Shown: positions 1 to 8,418, numbered from the stretch's first letter. The stretch is DNA of 18,842 nt from SKVR01 sp964453995 (GCA_964453995.1 CAYVQC010000066.1:1-18842); one strand, 5' to 3'. Translations and numbers: made by a program. Notes: generated from the letters alone by a model not told the origin.

Positions 1-231
1 CAAACAATTCAAAATTGAAGCATCCACCCCACCAAAGCAGACCACCGGTCTGCCACAACGACCTTGCAGAATGCCTTTCCTGGCAGCACCAAATTTTCCT
101 TTCCTGCAAAGGTTCCTCTTTCCGGTATCGTTGAAAACAGTTCTGATTTTTGGTATCCTGCCAATTATCACTTACTGCTGCATTGGTGAATCAGGCAAAT
201 TCCTGCCCGTCATATTGTTCTACTAAAAACT

Positions 232-268
232 ACTTCCTTAATTTCAGTGTTTTTACTTGTAAGGAAGT
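232..268. repeat. 9-bp inverted repeat overlapping the -33 region
   Basis: The arms ACTTCCTTA (232-240) and TAAGGAAGT (260-268) are perfect reverse complements separated by 19 bases. The right arm begins one base after the TTG of the proposed -33 element (257-259), so a protein bound here could affect initiation. Chance alone could give roughly one such repeat in a window this long if many spacings are allowed, so the operator reading rests on position. Confidence 0.35.
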
Positions 269-287
269 CGCAAAAGCATTATATTTG
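256..287 (+). promoter_or_regulatory. Bacteroidota-type promoter for the first DUF6089-like gene
   Basis: A -7 box TATATTTG (280-287) matches the Bacteroidota consensus TAnnTTTG. A TTG at 257-259 lies 20 bases upstream, within the usual -33/-7 spacing for this phylum. Transcription would start near 294, giving a leader of about 45 bases before the ATG at 338. Confidence 0.55.
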
Positions 288-337
288 TTAACTTCTTTTG
301 ATGTGATAATCTCAGTTTTAATAAGGCACTTGTACAG

Positions 338-1141
338 ATGAGGTATTTTGTTCTTTTTTGCTTTTCGCTGCTGTTTTTCCTGTTGCTTCCTTCAGAGGCA
401 GATGGGCAAAGCCGCTCTCCCGTTTTTGAAAAACGATCATTTTTCCAGCCTCCCAGTCGGTCAAGGCCTCCCGGAGGCACACGCCGACCATTGGTTCCCT
501 CTCGCAGGGCACTGGCTATGCGAAATATCGGGTGGGAAATTGGTGGAAACATCGGAACCGCGCATTCCCTTACCGATGTAAGTGGAACCTCTATTGACCG
601 CCAACCCTCTTTTCTCAATACCCAGTGGAACACAACAAGCATGAACGTAGGGATTTTTGGTCGCTACCGTTTTAGCGAGTTATTTGCCATCCAGGGTTCG
701 ATAAACTATGGACACATCCATGGAGCCGACTCCATTGCCGGAAGATCCAGGGACTTTTATTTTAATAATAATGTTTTTGAATTGGGCATTACCTATGAGG
801 TGTTCGTACCTGTCGGAACAGCCTATTTTCCCTTTGATATATACGGATTTATGGGGCTGGCAGCATTTTATCATAATCCCTCTCTTTCGGTACCAAACCC
901 ACCACCCAGCGATTTTACCCTGGATGAGTACAGCTATTTTCAACCGGCTATACCCATGGGCTTTGGATTCAACTATCTTTTCAGCAGAGATTTGAAGATT
1001 GGGATGGAAATTGGTTGGCGTAAAACTTTCTTTGACTATCTCGATGGCTTTACAAGGCCTTGGAGTAGGGGTAGCGACAGCTATTATTTCACCTCGGTTA
1101 AGGTATCTTATTTCCTTGATCGTACACGCCGACGTTGGTAA
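338..1141 (+). CDS. DUF6089-like outer-membrane beta-barrel protein
   Basis: This is a 267-residue secreted protein. Residues 1-24 form a signal peptide (MRY, a Leu/Phe-rich core, cleavage near the ADGQS segment). A basic Pro/Arg/Ser-rich linker follows (about 25-60), then a region of alternating strands (about 64-260) typical of a small beta-barrel. The motif GWRKTFFDYLDG (226-237) near the C-terminus resembles the GxRxTFTDYLDDVS signature of Bacteroidota DUF6089 proteins. The chain ends in an aromatic Trp, common for outer-membrane barrels, although the preceding DRTRRR is unusually basic. A paralogue follows at 1405. The function of the family is not established, and a structural or assembly-linked envelope role is only inference. 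The start follows a good promoter and gives an immediate signal peptide. Confidence 0.75.
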   Translation: MRYFVLFCFSLLFFLLLPSEADGQSRSPVFEKRSFFQPPSRSRPPGGTRRPLVPSRRALAMRNIGWEIGGNIGTAHSLTDVSGTSIDRQPSFLNTQWNTTSMNVGIFGRYRFSELFAIQGSINYGHIHGADSIAGRSRDFYFNNNVFELGITYEVFVPVGTAYFPFDIYGFMGLAAFYHNPSLSVPNPPPSDFTLDEYSYFQPAIPMGFGFNYLFSRDLKIGMEIGWRKTFFDYLDGFTRPWSRGSDSYYFTSVKVSYFLDRTRRRW

Positions 1142-1404
1142 GAGCCTTGAGAGGTGAAATTGAACAAAAGCAGACTGAGGTATTGATAATGAGTATGATA
1201 TGGGTTGAACTGGTGCAGGTTTATTGTGGTTTTCTTGTTGAAACCCAATGAATGTCATTGCGTATAAATAAGAAAAAATTGTGGGTTGGAATAATTGGGA
1301 TCACTTGAGTTTAGTGTTTAAACAGTAACGAATTCATAAATCCGGACGTTTTTTTCCCAGATTTGATTATAAAAAAAGCGAATATAACATCAAACCTCTT
1401 CACA

Positions 1405-2403
1405 ATGCAAAAAAAACTACATCACACTCATTATCTCCTGTTTTGCTTTTCTCTTTTTTTACTTTTCCCTTTTTCACAGATCGTTGCCGGTGAAACAGAG
1501 AGCGCTTCAACACTAAAGCCCGAAACTGAAGAATCATACCATTCCAGCAGCGCAGAGCTTCTCACCCTCGGCTATGATAATTTTTTCCGACGTTTATTTG
1601 GAAGCCGAAGTTCTCGTTCCAAGGCAGAAGATAAAAGCCGCTCGCAAAGACATAATTCAGCCCGTCCCAAGCGTTACTCGCCTCCGCCTACCAACAGCCA
1701 AAATCCTGAATCGCATGGTTCCCGGTCGGGCGCAACAAAGTCGAGCAATTTGGGTGTTGTACGCAACATTCCTAAACCACCACTGTACCGCTCTTTGCGC
1801 GATCAACACCAGTCGCTGGGCTTCTGGGAGGTGGGCTTTGCTGTGGCTACTTCGCATGTCATTTCTGATGTTGCCAATAACAAAGGGCTTGCCTTTGGCG
1901 AATTTACCGACTATCATACCACAAACTACAGCGTGGGAGGCGGTATTTATGGCCGATACATTATGAACGACTGGTTTGCTATGAACCTGGGGATGAATTT
2001 TGCCAACCTGAGTGCGGAAAGAACCCTTACCCTGGAAAATATTGAAGCTTACAGGTTTAATAACGATATTTTCGAATTTTTCGGGAAAACTGAACTGAGG
2101 TTACCCATGCTCTCCCGTACACCCTTCGATCTGTATGGGTTTGTGGGGATTGGTGTTTTTTTTAGCGACGCTACCATTTACGACGTTAACGACCGGTTAA
2201 TAACGGCCCAGGAAGACTACAGCCAGGTACAACCTTTTATTCCTTTTGGTGGCGGATTCTCAGTGCAGATTACCAATACCTTTAAGCTTGGATATGAACT
2301 GGGGTGGCGCAATACAATCTTTCACTACCTTGATGGTGTGAAAAGCGATAACACTTATGATCATTACTTTCTCAATAGCCTGAAAGTCGGGTTTACTTTT
2401 TAA
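1405..2403 (+). CDS. DUF6089-like outer-membrane beta-barrel protein (paralogue)
   Basis: This is a 332-residue secreted protein, related to its upstream neighbour. The frame is open from a TTG at 1363, but the ATG at 1405 directly precedes a good signal peptide (MQKKLHH, then a Leu/Phe-rich core ending near IVAGE), so I chose that start. A Ser/Arg/Pro-rich basic linker of about 80 residues follows, longer than in the neighbour. The barrel region then carries LGFWEVGFAVATSH, matching IGWEIGGNIGTAH of the neighbour, and a C-terminal GWRNTIFHYLDG matching GWRKTFFDYLDG. The chain ends GFTF, with a terminal Phe as in many outer-membrane barrels. The 263-bp gap to the first gene holds no convincing promoter, so co-transcription is possible. 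Molecular function unknown. Confidence 0.75.
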   Translation: MQKKLHHTHYLLFCFSLFLLFPFSQIVAGETESASTLKPETEESYHSSSAELLTLGYDNFFRRLFGSRSSRSKAEDKSRSQRHNSARPKRYSPPPTNSQNPESHGSRSGATKSSNLGVVRNIPKPPLYRSLRDQHQSLGFWEVGFAVATSHVISDVANNKGLAFGEFTDYHTTNYSVGGGIYGRYIMNDWFAMNLGMNFANLSAERTLTLENIEAYRFNNDIFEFFGKTELRLPMLSRTPFDLYGFVGIGVFFSDATIYDVNDRLITAQEDYSQVQPFIPFGGGFSVQITNTFKLGYELGWRNTIFHYLDGVKSDNTYDHYFLNSLKVGFTF

Positions 2404-2505
2404 TTCCTTTTTCTCTTTTCCGATCCTGATGGCTACGGACCTTTTCTGATGAAGCAACGATCGCTAAAGGCCTTTTCTTGAAATTTATGATACAGCATAA
2501 AAGCA

Positions 2506-2541
2506 TTATCCCTCATTACCAGCTTTGGCAGTGAGGGATAA
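2506..2541. terminator. Strong hairpin terminator between convergent genes
   Basis: The arms TTATCCCTCA (2506-2515) and TGAGGGATAA (2532-2541) pair perfectly. The stem continues inward with T-G, T-A, one A-C mismatch and CCA/TGG around a GCTT loop. This gives about 15 paired positions, far beyond chance. It lies between the convergent stop codons of the second DUF6089-like gene (2403) and the sigma-54 regulator (2569). Flanking T-tracts are weak in both directions (TGCTTTTATG on the minus side). A bidirectional terminator is the simplest reading. Confidence 0.75.
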
Positions 2542-2568
2542 ATTGCTAATTGTTGTTACAACAGGATA

Positions 2569-3753
2569 TTACAGATTGTTTTTCCTAACGGCACTCAAGG
2601 GTTGAGCGAAGGTTTCCACGTCATTTTCGGTGATGGTTTTATCGCACAGGATGGCGAGTCTTTCCACTACATTTCTTAATTCACGTATGTTTCCTGTCCA
2701 GGTAATTTTCTGTAGTGCCGATAATGCACCCTCGTCAAAAGATTTTTGGGGCATGCCGTGGTCGGTTATGATCTGGTCGAGGAAGTAATTGGCAAGCATG
2801 GGGATGTCGTCCTGCCTGTCGTTGAGCGAGGGTACCCTGATCAGGATTACACTGAGCCTGTGATAAAGGTCTTCGCGAAAATTTCCCTTTTCAATTTCTG
2901 CCTGTATATCTTTATTGGTGGCAGCAATTACCCTAACATCGACAGCGATCTCCTTTTCGCCACCTACGCGTGTGATCTTGTTTTCCTGCAGTGCCCTCAG
3001 CACTTTGGCCTGTGCTGCCAGGCTCATATCCCCGATTTCATCAAGAAACAAAGTTCCACCACTGGCAAGTTCAAAATTTCCTTTCTTTTGTTTGATGGCA
3101 GAGGTAAAAGATCCTTTTTCGTGTCCGAAGAGTTCACTCTCAATAAGTTCGGAAGGAATTGCAGCACAATTGACCTCGATAAAAGGACCCTTGTTGCGGT
3201 GACTTAGTTCGTGCAGCCATCTTGCTACAAGTTCTTTACCTGTTCCATTGGGTCCTGTAATGAAAATCCTTGCGTCGGTAGGAGCTACGCGTTCAATCAT
3301 TTCTTTGATGTGAACAATTGCTTCCGACTCTCCGATCATATCATAGGTTTTGCTTACCTTGCGCTTGAGCACCCGGGTTTCGGTTACCAGTTGTGTTTTG
3401 TCGAGGGCATTGCGTATGGTTATGAGCATCCGGTTGATGTCAGGCGGTTTGGAAATAAAATCGTAAGCTCCTTTCTTTATAGCTTCTACAGCGGTTTCTA
3501 TGCTGCCGTGTCCCGAGATCATTACAACGGTATTGTCGCGGTTGATCTCCAGGAGTTTTTCCAACACTTCCATACCATCCATCCTTGGCATTTTGATGTC
3601 GCAGAGAATAACATCGTACTGGGTTTGAGCTGCTTTTTCAAGCCCTTCAAAGCCGTCTTCGGCAAGATCTACTTCAAATTTTTCGTATTCCAGGATGTCT
3701 TTCAGTGTATTTCGGATGCTTCTTTCGTCATCAATTACCAGGATTCGGGGCAT
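2569..3753 (-). CDS. Sigma-54-type response regulator (REC-AAA+) lacking a DNA-binding domain
   Basis: This 394-residue protein is a two-domain NtrC-family regulator. The receiver domain (about 1-120) has the acidic pair D8/D9, phospho-acceptor D52 in CDIKMPRMDG and conserved K102. The AAA+ domain (about 138-370) has Walker A GPNGTGKE (167-174), Walker B LFLDEIGD (235-242), the arginine-rich region around REDLYHRL (293-300) and sensor II WTGNIRELRN (352-361). The sigma-54 contact loop reads GSFTSA (214-219) rather than GAFTGA and keeps the key Thr. Only about 30 residues follow the AAA+ lid, so there is no Fis-type helix-turn-helix. The next in-frame codons run into the terminator hairpin, so this is a real end. 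It lies 22 bp after the Ppx/GppA gene and is probably co-transcribed with it. No histidine kinase lies in the window, so the partner is unknown. Confidence 0.9.
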   Translation of the reverse strand: MPRILVIDDERSIRNTLKDILEYEKFEVDLAEDGFEGLEKAAQTQYDVILCDIKMPRMDGMEVLEKLLEINRDNTVVMISGHGSIETAVEAIKKGAYDFISKPPDINRMLITIRNALDKTQLVTETRVLKRKVSKTYDMIGESEAIVHIKEMIERVAPTDARIFITGPNGTGKELVARWLHELSHRNKGPFIEVNCAAIPSELIESELFGHEKGSFTSAIKQKKGNFELASGGTLFLDEIGDMSLAAQAKVLRALQENKITRVGGEKEIAVDVRVIAATNKDIQAEIEKGNFREDLYHRLSVILIRVPSLNDRQDDIPMLANYFLDQIITDHGMPQKSFDEGALSALQKITWTGNIRELRNVVERLAILCDKTITENDVETFAQPLSAVRKNNL

Positions 3754-3775
3754 ATATGGGAGATTTTACAGTGGA

Positions 3776-4708
3776 TTAAATAGCTATTTTATGGTTGATC
3801 ATATCAGAAAGTATTCCTTCTTTCAAAGCATAGGAAGAATAGTACATCTGATCAATCTTGAAACGTTTTTTAATGTGCCGGATTAAAATACTGGCATAAA
3901 CGATGGTGTCGGCCCTGTATTCTACCAGGCCAGGCATTGCTTTGCGCTCTTTTTCTGTGCTGTTAATCAGTATCTGGTAGAGGGATTTAAGTTCATCATT
4001 ATCAAATTGATAAAATCGTTCGCGGGGTGTGGTATCGCCATTTTTTGCCCGGATCATGTCTGCCAGTGATTCGAACGAACCCGAGCAACCAATAAGAACA
4101 TTTACGGGGTTTTTCTTCAATTGTGTATTCAGAGGAGCAAGGATGTTTCTGAAGTGACTTTTTATATTGTCAATATCCGTTGGGGTTACGGGATCCTGTG
4201 GTTGAAATTCCTGCAGCAGGCGCGATGCTCCCAGATCGAAGCTTTTTTTCCAGATCACCTGCTGGTCTTCAGCAATAATGAACTCCGTGCTTCCGCCCCC
4301 AATGTCCATAATAAGCATAGGCTCATCAATCTTCTCCAGGGCAAGATTTACCCCTTTGAAAATGTACTGGGCCTCAGTATCACCATTTAAAACCTGAATA
4401 ATAATCCCTGTTTTGTCAAGGATTTTCTTTACGAAGTCTGGTCCGTTTTGGGTGCTCCTAACGGCTGATGTGCCAAAGGCTTTGATGGTGTCAACCTTAT
4501 GTTCCCTGGCAATATCCACCAGTTCACAAAATGCTTTTACGCCTCGTCGAAAGGCCTGTGGTGCGATATGATTGCTGGAAAAACCATTCTCTCCCAGTTT
4601 AACGCATTTCTTGGTAGTTAAAATGATATTGTGTTGCCCGTTGGGTTCAAATTCTGCCACCAGCAAATTGAATGTATTCGTACCGCAGTCTATTATTGCC
4701 GCTACCAT
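3776..4708 (-). CDS. Ppx/GppA family phosphatase (short form)
   Basis: This 310-residue protein belongs to the exopolyphosphatase / guanosine-pentaphosphatase family of the ASKHA fold. These enzymes hydrolyse polyphosphate or pppGpp in the cytoplasm. The phosphate-1 motif is IIDCGTNTFNLL (5-16), the middle motif is FGTSAVRSTQNG (78-89), the catalytic-base region is NGDTEAQYIFKG (108-119), and the phosphate-2 motif is MDIGGGSTEFI (134-144). It has only the two ASKHA halves and lacks the C-terminal HD-like extension of the roughly 500-residue E. coli enzymes. Substrate preference cannot be told from sequence, so I give no gene symbol. It has its own -7 box upstream and lies 22 bp before the response regulator, suggesting a two-gene signalling unit. 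Confidence 0.85.
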   Translation of the reverse strand: MVAAIIDCGTNTFNLLVAEFEPNGQHNIILTTKKCVKLGENGFSSNHIAPQAFRRGVKAFCELVDIAREHKVDTIKAFGTSAVRSTQNGPDFVKKILDKTGIIIQVLNGDTEAQYIFKGVNLALEKIDEPMLIMDIGGGSTEFIIAEDQQVIWKKSFDLGASRLLQEFQPQDPVTPTDIDNIKSHFRNILAPLNTQLKKNPVNVLIGCSGSFESLADMIRAKNGDTTPRERFYQFDNDELKSLYQILINSTEKERKAMPGLVEYRADTIVYASILIRHIKKRFKIDQMYYSSYALKEGILSDMINHKIAI

Positions 4709-4744
4709 TTGTAGGTAAGTTTTTTAAGTTCTCATTGAGTTTTG

Positions 4745-4752
4745 CAAAGATA
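4745..4752 (-). promoter_or_regulatory. Candidate -7 box for the Ppx/GppA gene
   Basis: Read on the minus strand, this is TATCTTTG, a full match to TAnnTTTG. It lies 36 bases before the start codon at 4708. I could not find a matching -33 TTG at the right distance, so support rests on the -7 box and its position in the 123-bp gap after the ABC permease. Confidence 0.45.
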
Positions 4753-4831
4753 ATAAATCCATGGTGTACCTGTATAAGATTTTATCTGTTGCACTTGTGA
4801 TAATCCGTTGACAATTATTAATTTGCATATA

Positions 4832-6172
4832 TCAACCGGTATACCTGATCCACTTCCATATCTCTTTATAAGATGGTTTTTTGCCGTACATCAATATTCC
4901 GGTTCTGTATATTCTTGCAGCAAGCCAGGTGGTGAAAAGAAATCCCAGGATCAGTAATGCTGCCGAGAGGTAAAGGTCAAAAAGGGGTACTCCGAAAGGT
5001 ATTCGAACCATCATGATGATGGGCGAAGTAAAAGGTATAATGGAAAGCCAGAAGGCAACAGGACCGGAGGGATTATTCATTACCATCTGGGCCATAATAA
5101 TAGAAAAAATCATGGGTATGGTAATTGGGAGCATAAACTGTTGTGTATCGGCCTCGTTGTCAACGGCTGAGCCGATGGCGGCAAATAGTGCCGCATACAA
5201 AAGGTATCCTCCAAGGAAGTAGAAGATGAAACTGAAGATCATTACCCAAATGTTGATGGCATCAATGGCTTCCATAACCTGTCCTGCCGTGGTGTTTTGC
5301 TGTTCGATCTGCCTCATTTGCTCTTGCAATTCGGATGCATTGAGCGATTGTGAGCTGCTGATGTAAATCTGCTCACGGGGGGTATATTTAAAGGTTTCCG
5401 GCATGGCAGCCTGTACACTGACCACGATGGCTGCCGTGAGCAGTATCCATATGGAGAACTGGGTAAGGCCCACGAGTGCAATGCCTGTAATTTTTCCCAT
5501 CATCAGCTGAAAAGGTTTTACCGACGATACGATGATCTCCACAATACGGTTGGTCTTTTCTTCCATTACCCCCCGCATAACCTGTGCGCCAAAAAGAAAA
5601 ACAAAAAAGTAAATCAGCACTCCACTGAATATGCCCAGTACCATACTCACCTCCGGATAGTCTGTTTGCTCATGGCCGTCGGACAAAAGCCTGATGGCCT
5701 GGATATTGATTTTGGTCTCTGTAGCCTTGATTACTTCCGGATCGATGCCTGCATGGGCAAGTTTCAGGCTTTCAAACTCATTTTTAAGAGTATTTTCCAC
5801 ATACAGCTTTGCATTCATGTTGATGGCGTTTTGGGTAAACAACCGTAACGTGGAAGGTGCCTGGAATGCAGTAGATGGTATGTGCAGCACAGCATCATAT
5901 TTATCTTCTTTCAGAAGCTCTATGGCAATATCGATATTTACATTCAGATCGCTGAACTTTACATTGTTGGCATCAACAAAATCAGGGTAAAACAAGCGGG
6001 TATCGTCTACCACAGCAATTTCATAAACACTGTCGGACATACGTGCAATGAAGGTGGGTACAATCATTAAGGATGCCAGCAATACCGGGCCCAGTAGGGT
6101 CATTACAATGAAGGTTTTTTTCTTAACCCGGCTCAGGTATTCGCGTTGTATGATGGTAAATATCTTATTCAT
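4832..6172 (-). CDS. ABC-2 type transporter permease (NatB-like)
   Basis: This 446-residue integral inner-membrane protein is the membrane half of an ABC exporter. The N-terminal pattern (MNKIFTIIQREYLSRVKKKTF, then a hydrophobic segment about 22-43) is typical of the ABC-2 / NatB class. A large non-membrane region follows (about 45-175). Around 178-245 come the first membrane segments of the core, with the cytoplasmic stretch MEEKTNRIVEIIVSSVKPF between them. A second extramembrane loop rich in Gln and Ser (about 255-305) precedes the last four or so helices. The C-terminus is basic and cytoplasmic. It starts 26 bp after the ATPase gene, so the two form one transporter. The substrate is unknown. 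Sodium export, as for NatAB, is a family precedent only. Confidence 0.88.
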   Translation of the reverse strand: MNKIFTIIQREYLSRVKKKTFIVMTLLGPVLLASLMIVPTFIARMSDSVYEIAVVDDTRLFYPDFVDANNVKFSDLNVNIDIAIELLKEDKYDAVLHIPSTAFQAPSTLRLFTQNAINMNAKLYVENTLKNEFESLKLAHAGIDPEVIKATETKINIQAIRLLSDGHEQTDYPEVSMVLGIFSGVLIYFFVFLFGAQVMRGVMEEKTNRIVEIIVSSVKPFQLMMGKITGIALVGLTQFSIWILLTAAIVVSVQAAMPETFKYTPREQIYISSSQSLNASELQEQMRQIEQQNTTAGQVMEAIDAINIWVMIFSFIFYFLGGYLLYAALFAAIGSAVDNEADTQQFMLPITIPMIFSIIMAQMVMNNPSGPVAFWLSIIPFTSPIIMMVRIPFGVPLFDLYLSAALLILGFLFTTWLAARIYRTGILMYGKKPSYKEIWKWIRYTG

Positions 6173-6198
6173 TTTTCTGTGTATTGAAAATGAGCAAA

Positions 6199-7179
6199 TT
6201 AGTCAGGGTTTGTTTCCAGATGCGTTTTAATGTCAGCAGTGTTTAGCTCTGACGGATATTTGCCGGTTACAGTTTTGATGAAAATATCATTCATCGTGGG
6301 AAGCTCTTCTTTAAAATTGTGAAGATGAACATGGGGAAGGATATGCCTGATGAACTCATTGGCATCGGTGTTGCTTTCGATCTTTACCTTCAGTTGGGTA
6401 ATACCATCGCGGGTAGTATTTTCAGATAAAACCGTGCCGAGGGGAGTAATAATGCTATTTGCCGTATTTTGCAAACCACTCACCGAAAGGGTGAATACCT
6501 GCTCAGAATAGTTTTTCTGGATATCGGATAATTTTCCTCCCAGGATTTTTCTGGATTTGTTGATCAGCGCAATATGATCGCAAAGCTCCTCAACCGAGCT
6601 CATATTGTGGGTGGAAAAGATGATGCTGGTTCCCTGGTTTTTCAGGTTAATGATCTCATCCTTCAGCAAATTTACATTGATAGGGTCGAAGCCGCTGAAA
6701 GGCTCATCAAATATAAGCAGACGTGGTTTGTGCAGCACCGTAACGATGAATTGCAGTTTTTGCTGCATTCCCTTGGAGAGTTCTTCTACCTTACGATCCC
6801 ACCAGGGCATCAGGTCAAACTTTTCAAACCAATGCTTCAGAAGGGCCTTGGCCTGGGCGCTTTTTACCTCTTTTAGCCGGGCGAGATACAGGGCCTGTTC
6901 GCCCACTTTCATCTTTTTGTATAGCCCTCTTTCTTCGGGAAGATATCCAATTTCTTCTATATGCCCGGGCTTCAACCTGTTGCCGTTAAAAAACAATTTA
7001 CCCTCATCAGGAGCTATGATCTGGTTTATGATCCTGATAAGGGTTGTTTTTCCAGCACCATTGGGGCCTAACAGGCCAAAAATTTCACCCTGGGGCACCT
7101 CAATGGAAACATCTGTTAAGGCCTGGTGCTTGTCATACGACTTGGAAACATTTTCGGCCTTGAAAATAAAGTTCATCAT
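6199..7179 (-). CDS. ABC transporter ATP-binding protein (NatA-like)
   Basis: This 326-residue ATPase subunit partners the permease downstream. It carries Walker A GPNGAGKT (38-45), the Q-loop region GYLPEERGLY (78-87), the ABC signature LSKGMQQKLQ (134-143), Walker B LLIFDEP (154-160), the D-loop region SGFDP and the switch His in STHNM (H191). The C-terminal 100 residues form an extra domain of the DUF4162 type found in NatA-like and other export ATPases. The reading frame starts with two Met codons (7179 and 7176), and either could be used. The dnaJ gene ends 70 bp upstream with no clear promoter between, so read-through from grpE-dnaJ is likely. Confidence 0.92.
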   Translation of the reverse strand: MMNFIFKAENVSKSYDKHQALTDVSIEVPQGEIFGLLGPNGAGKTTLIRIINQIIAPDEGKLFFNGNRLKPGHIEEIGYLPEERGLYKKMKVGEQALYLARLKEVKSAQAKALLKHWFEKFDLMPWWDRKVEELSKGMQQKLQFIVTVLHKPRLLIFDEPFSGFDPINVNLLKDEIINLKNQGTSIIFSTHNMSSVEELCDHIALINKSRKILGGKLSDIQKNYSEQVFTLSVSGLQNTANSIITPLGTVLSENTTRDGITQLKVKIESNTDANEFIRHILPHVHLHNFKEELPTMNDIFIKTVTGKYPSELNTADIKTHLETNPD

Positions 7180-7249
7180 CCGGTTTACATACGATTAGTA
7201 AATAAGATTTAAAACGCGTGGAACTTTCTTGCAGCAGTTGCGCGGTGGT

Positions 7250-8407
7250 TTACTGGAAATAATCCTTCATCCTTTCAAAGAAGCTTTTTTCATTCTTCTG
7301 GGGATTGGGTTTAAAGTTGTCGGATTGGGCCAGTTGTTCCAGTATCTGTTTTTCCTCCCTGGTAATATTCTGGGGGGTCCACACATTTATGTTTACCAGC
7401 AGGTCGCCCCGTCCATATGCATTAACTGAAGGCAGTCCTTTTCCTTTTAATCGTAATACTTTACTGGATTGGGTGCCAGGTTCAATTTTTATCCTGGCTT
7501 TTCCTTCCAGTGTGGGAACCTCTATGGTGGTTCCCATTGCTGCTTCAGGGAAACTGATGTAGTGGTCGTAGAGCAGATTGTTGCCATCGCGGATGAGGCT
7601 TTCATGCTTGATTTCCTCAATAAGAATGATCAGGTCGCCCGGTACACCGCCCCTGGCAGCTGCATTACCTTTGCCGCTCATCGACATCTGCATGCCTTCT
7701 CCCACTCCCGCAGGGATATTGAAGGTGATCACTTCTTCGCCTTTAACGATACCGTTGCCGTAGCACGTGGTACATTTTTCGGTAATGGTTTGGCCTTCGC
7801 CACCACATGACGGGCATGAGGAGGTGGTTTGCATCTGCCCCAGGAAGGTATTGGTAACCCGTGTTACTCTTCCTGACCCGTTACAGGTGGAACATGTTTT
7901 GAAGGATGAACCGTTTTTGGCACCACTTCCATTACACGATGTACAGGAAACGTACTTGGATACTTTTATTTTTTTCTCAACACCTTTGAGGATTTCCTCA
8001 AGGGTAAGCTTTACCTTGATGCGCAGATTAGAGCCCCGGTTTACCCTTCTGCTGCGGGTGCCTCCACTAAAGCCACCACCAAAGCCACCACCAAAAGCAC
8101 TACCGAAAATATCTCCAAACTGGCTGAAAATATCGTCCATAGACATTCCGCCGCCAAAGCCGCCCCCACCAAAGCCGCCATTGCCCACGCCTGCATGACC
8201 ATAGCGGTCGTAGCGGGCTTTCTTCTCGGCATTGCTCAGCACTTCGTAGGCTTCTGCAGCTTCTTTAAAACGCTCTTCGGCATCCTTGTCTCCCGGGTTT
8301 TTGTCGGGATGGAATTTGAGGGCTTTCTGCCGGTAAGCTTTTTTTATCTCTTCCGCAGTAGCATTTTTTGATATTTCGAGTACATCGTAATAATCTCTTT
8401 TTGCCAT
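7250..8407 (-). CDS. dnaJ: Chaperone protein DnaJ
   Basis: This 385-residue Hsp40 co-chaperone stimulates DnaK ATPase activity and delivers unfolded clients. The J domain (1-70) has the HPD tripeptide at 33-35. A Gly/Phe-rich segment follows (about 73-116), with long GGGFGGG runs. The zinc-binding region has four CxxCxGxG repeats starting at C155, C172, C198 and C212, the last being CTTCYGNG. The C-terminal substrate-binding and dimerisation domains fill about 225-385. It is a full-length class A (type I) DnaJ. It starts 11 bp after grpE, so the two are co-transcribed. dnaK is not in this window. Confidence 0.98.
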   Translation of the reverse strand: MAKRDYYDVLEISKNATAEEIKKAYRQKALKFHPDKNPGDKDAEERFKEAAEAYEVLSNAEKKARYDRYGHAGVGNGGFGGGGFGGGMSMDDIFSQFGDIFGSAFGGGFGGGFSGGTRSRRVNRGSNLRIKVKLTLEEILKGVEKKIKVSKYVSCTSCNGSGAKNGSSFKTCSTCNGSGRVTRVTNTFLGQMQTTSSCPSCGGEGQTITEKCTTCYGNGIVKGEEVITFNIPAGVGEGMQMSMSGKGNAAARGGVPGDLIILIEEIKHESLIRDGNNLLYDHYISFPEAAMGTTIEVPTLEGKARIKIEPGTQSSKVLRLKGKGLPSVNAYGRGDLLVNINVWTPQNITREEKQILEQLAQSDNFKPNPQKNEKSFFERMKDYFQ

Positions 8408-8418
8408 AATTTGTTTTT

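Larger units (their letters stand above)
1..337. other. Left-edge intergenic region, no supported gene
   Basis: I see no gene I can support in this stretch. Two open frames touch the window edge: plus-strand 2-226 and minus-strand 171-1. Neither has a recognisable protein pattern, and the two overlap each other. A short perfect inverted repeat (GCAGACC / GGTCTGC, 37-43 and 47-53) may be the end of an upstream transcript. The right half holds the promoter and a 9-bp inverted repeat described separately. A 64-codon ATG-started frame at 150-341 overlaps that promoter and the next start codon, and looks spurious. Confidence 0.5.

Noticed and set aside
1..226. Open plus-strand frame from base 2 to a stop near 226, as the 3' end of a truncated gene
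   Set aside because: The translation is biased to Phe, Pro and Leu with no family pattern. An overlapping minus-strand frame is open too, so neither can be preferred.
680..1258. 192-codon minus-strand frame across the first barrel gene
   Set aside because: Antisense to a gene with signal peptide, promoter and paralogue. No supporting context.
1246..1260. CAATGA-ATG-TCATTG hairpin as terminator of the first barrel gene
   Set aside because: Only 6 bp, AT-rich and without a T-run, about 105 bases after the stop codon.
3211..3783. 190-codon plus-strand frame antisense to the response regulator
   Set aside because: It overlaps a gene with clear REC and AAA+ motifs, its protein is Cys/Phe-rich with no family pattern, and no promoter precedes it.
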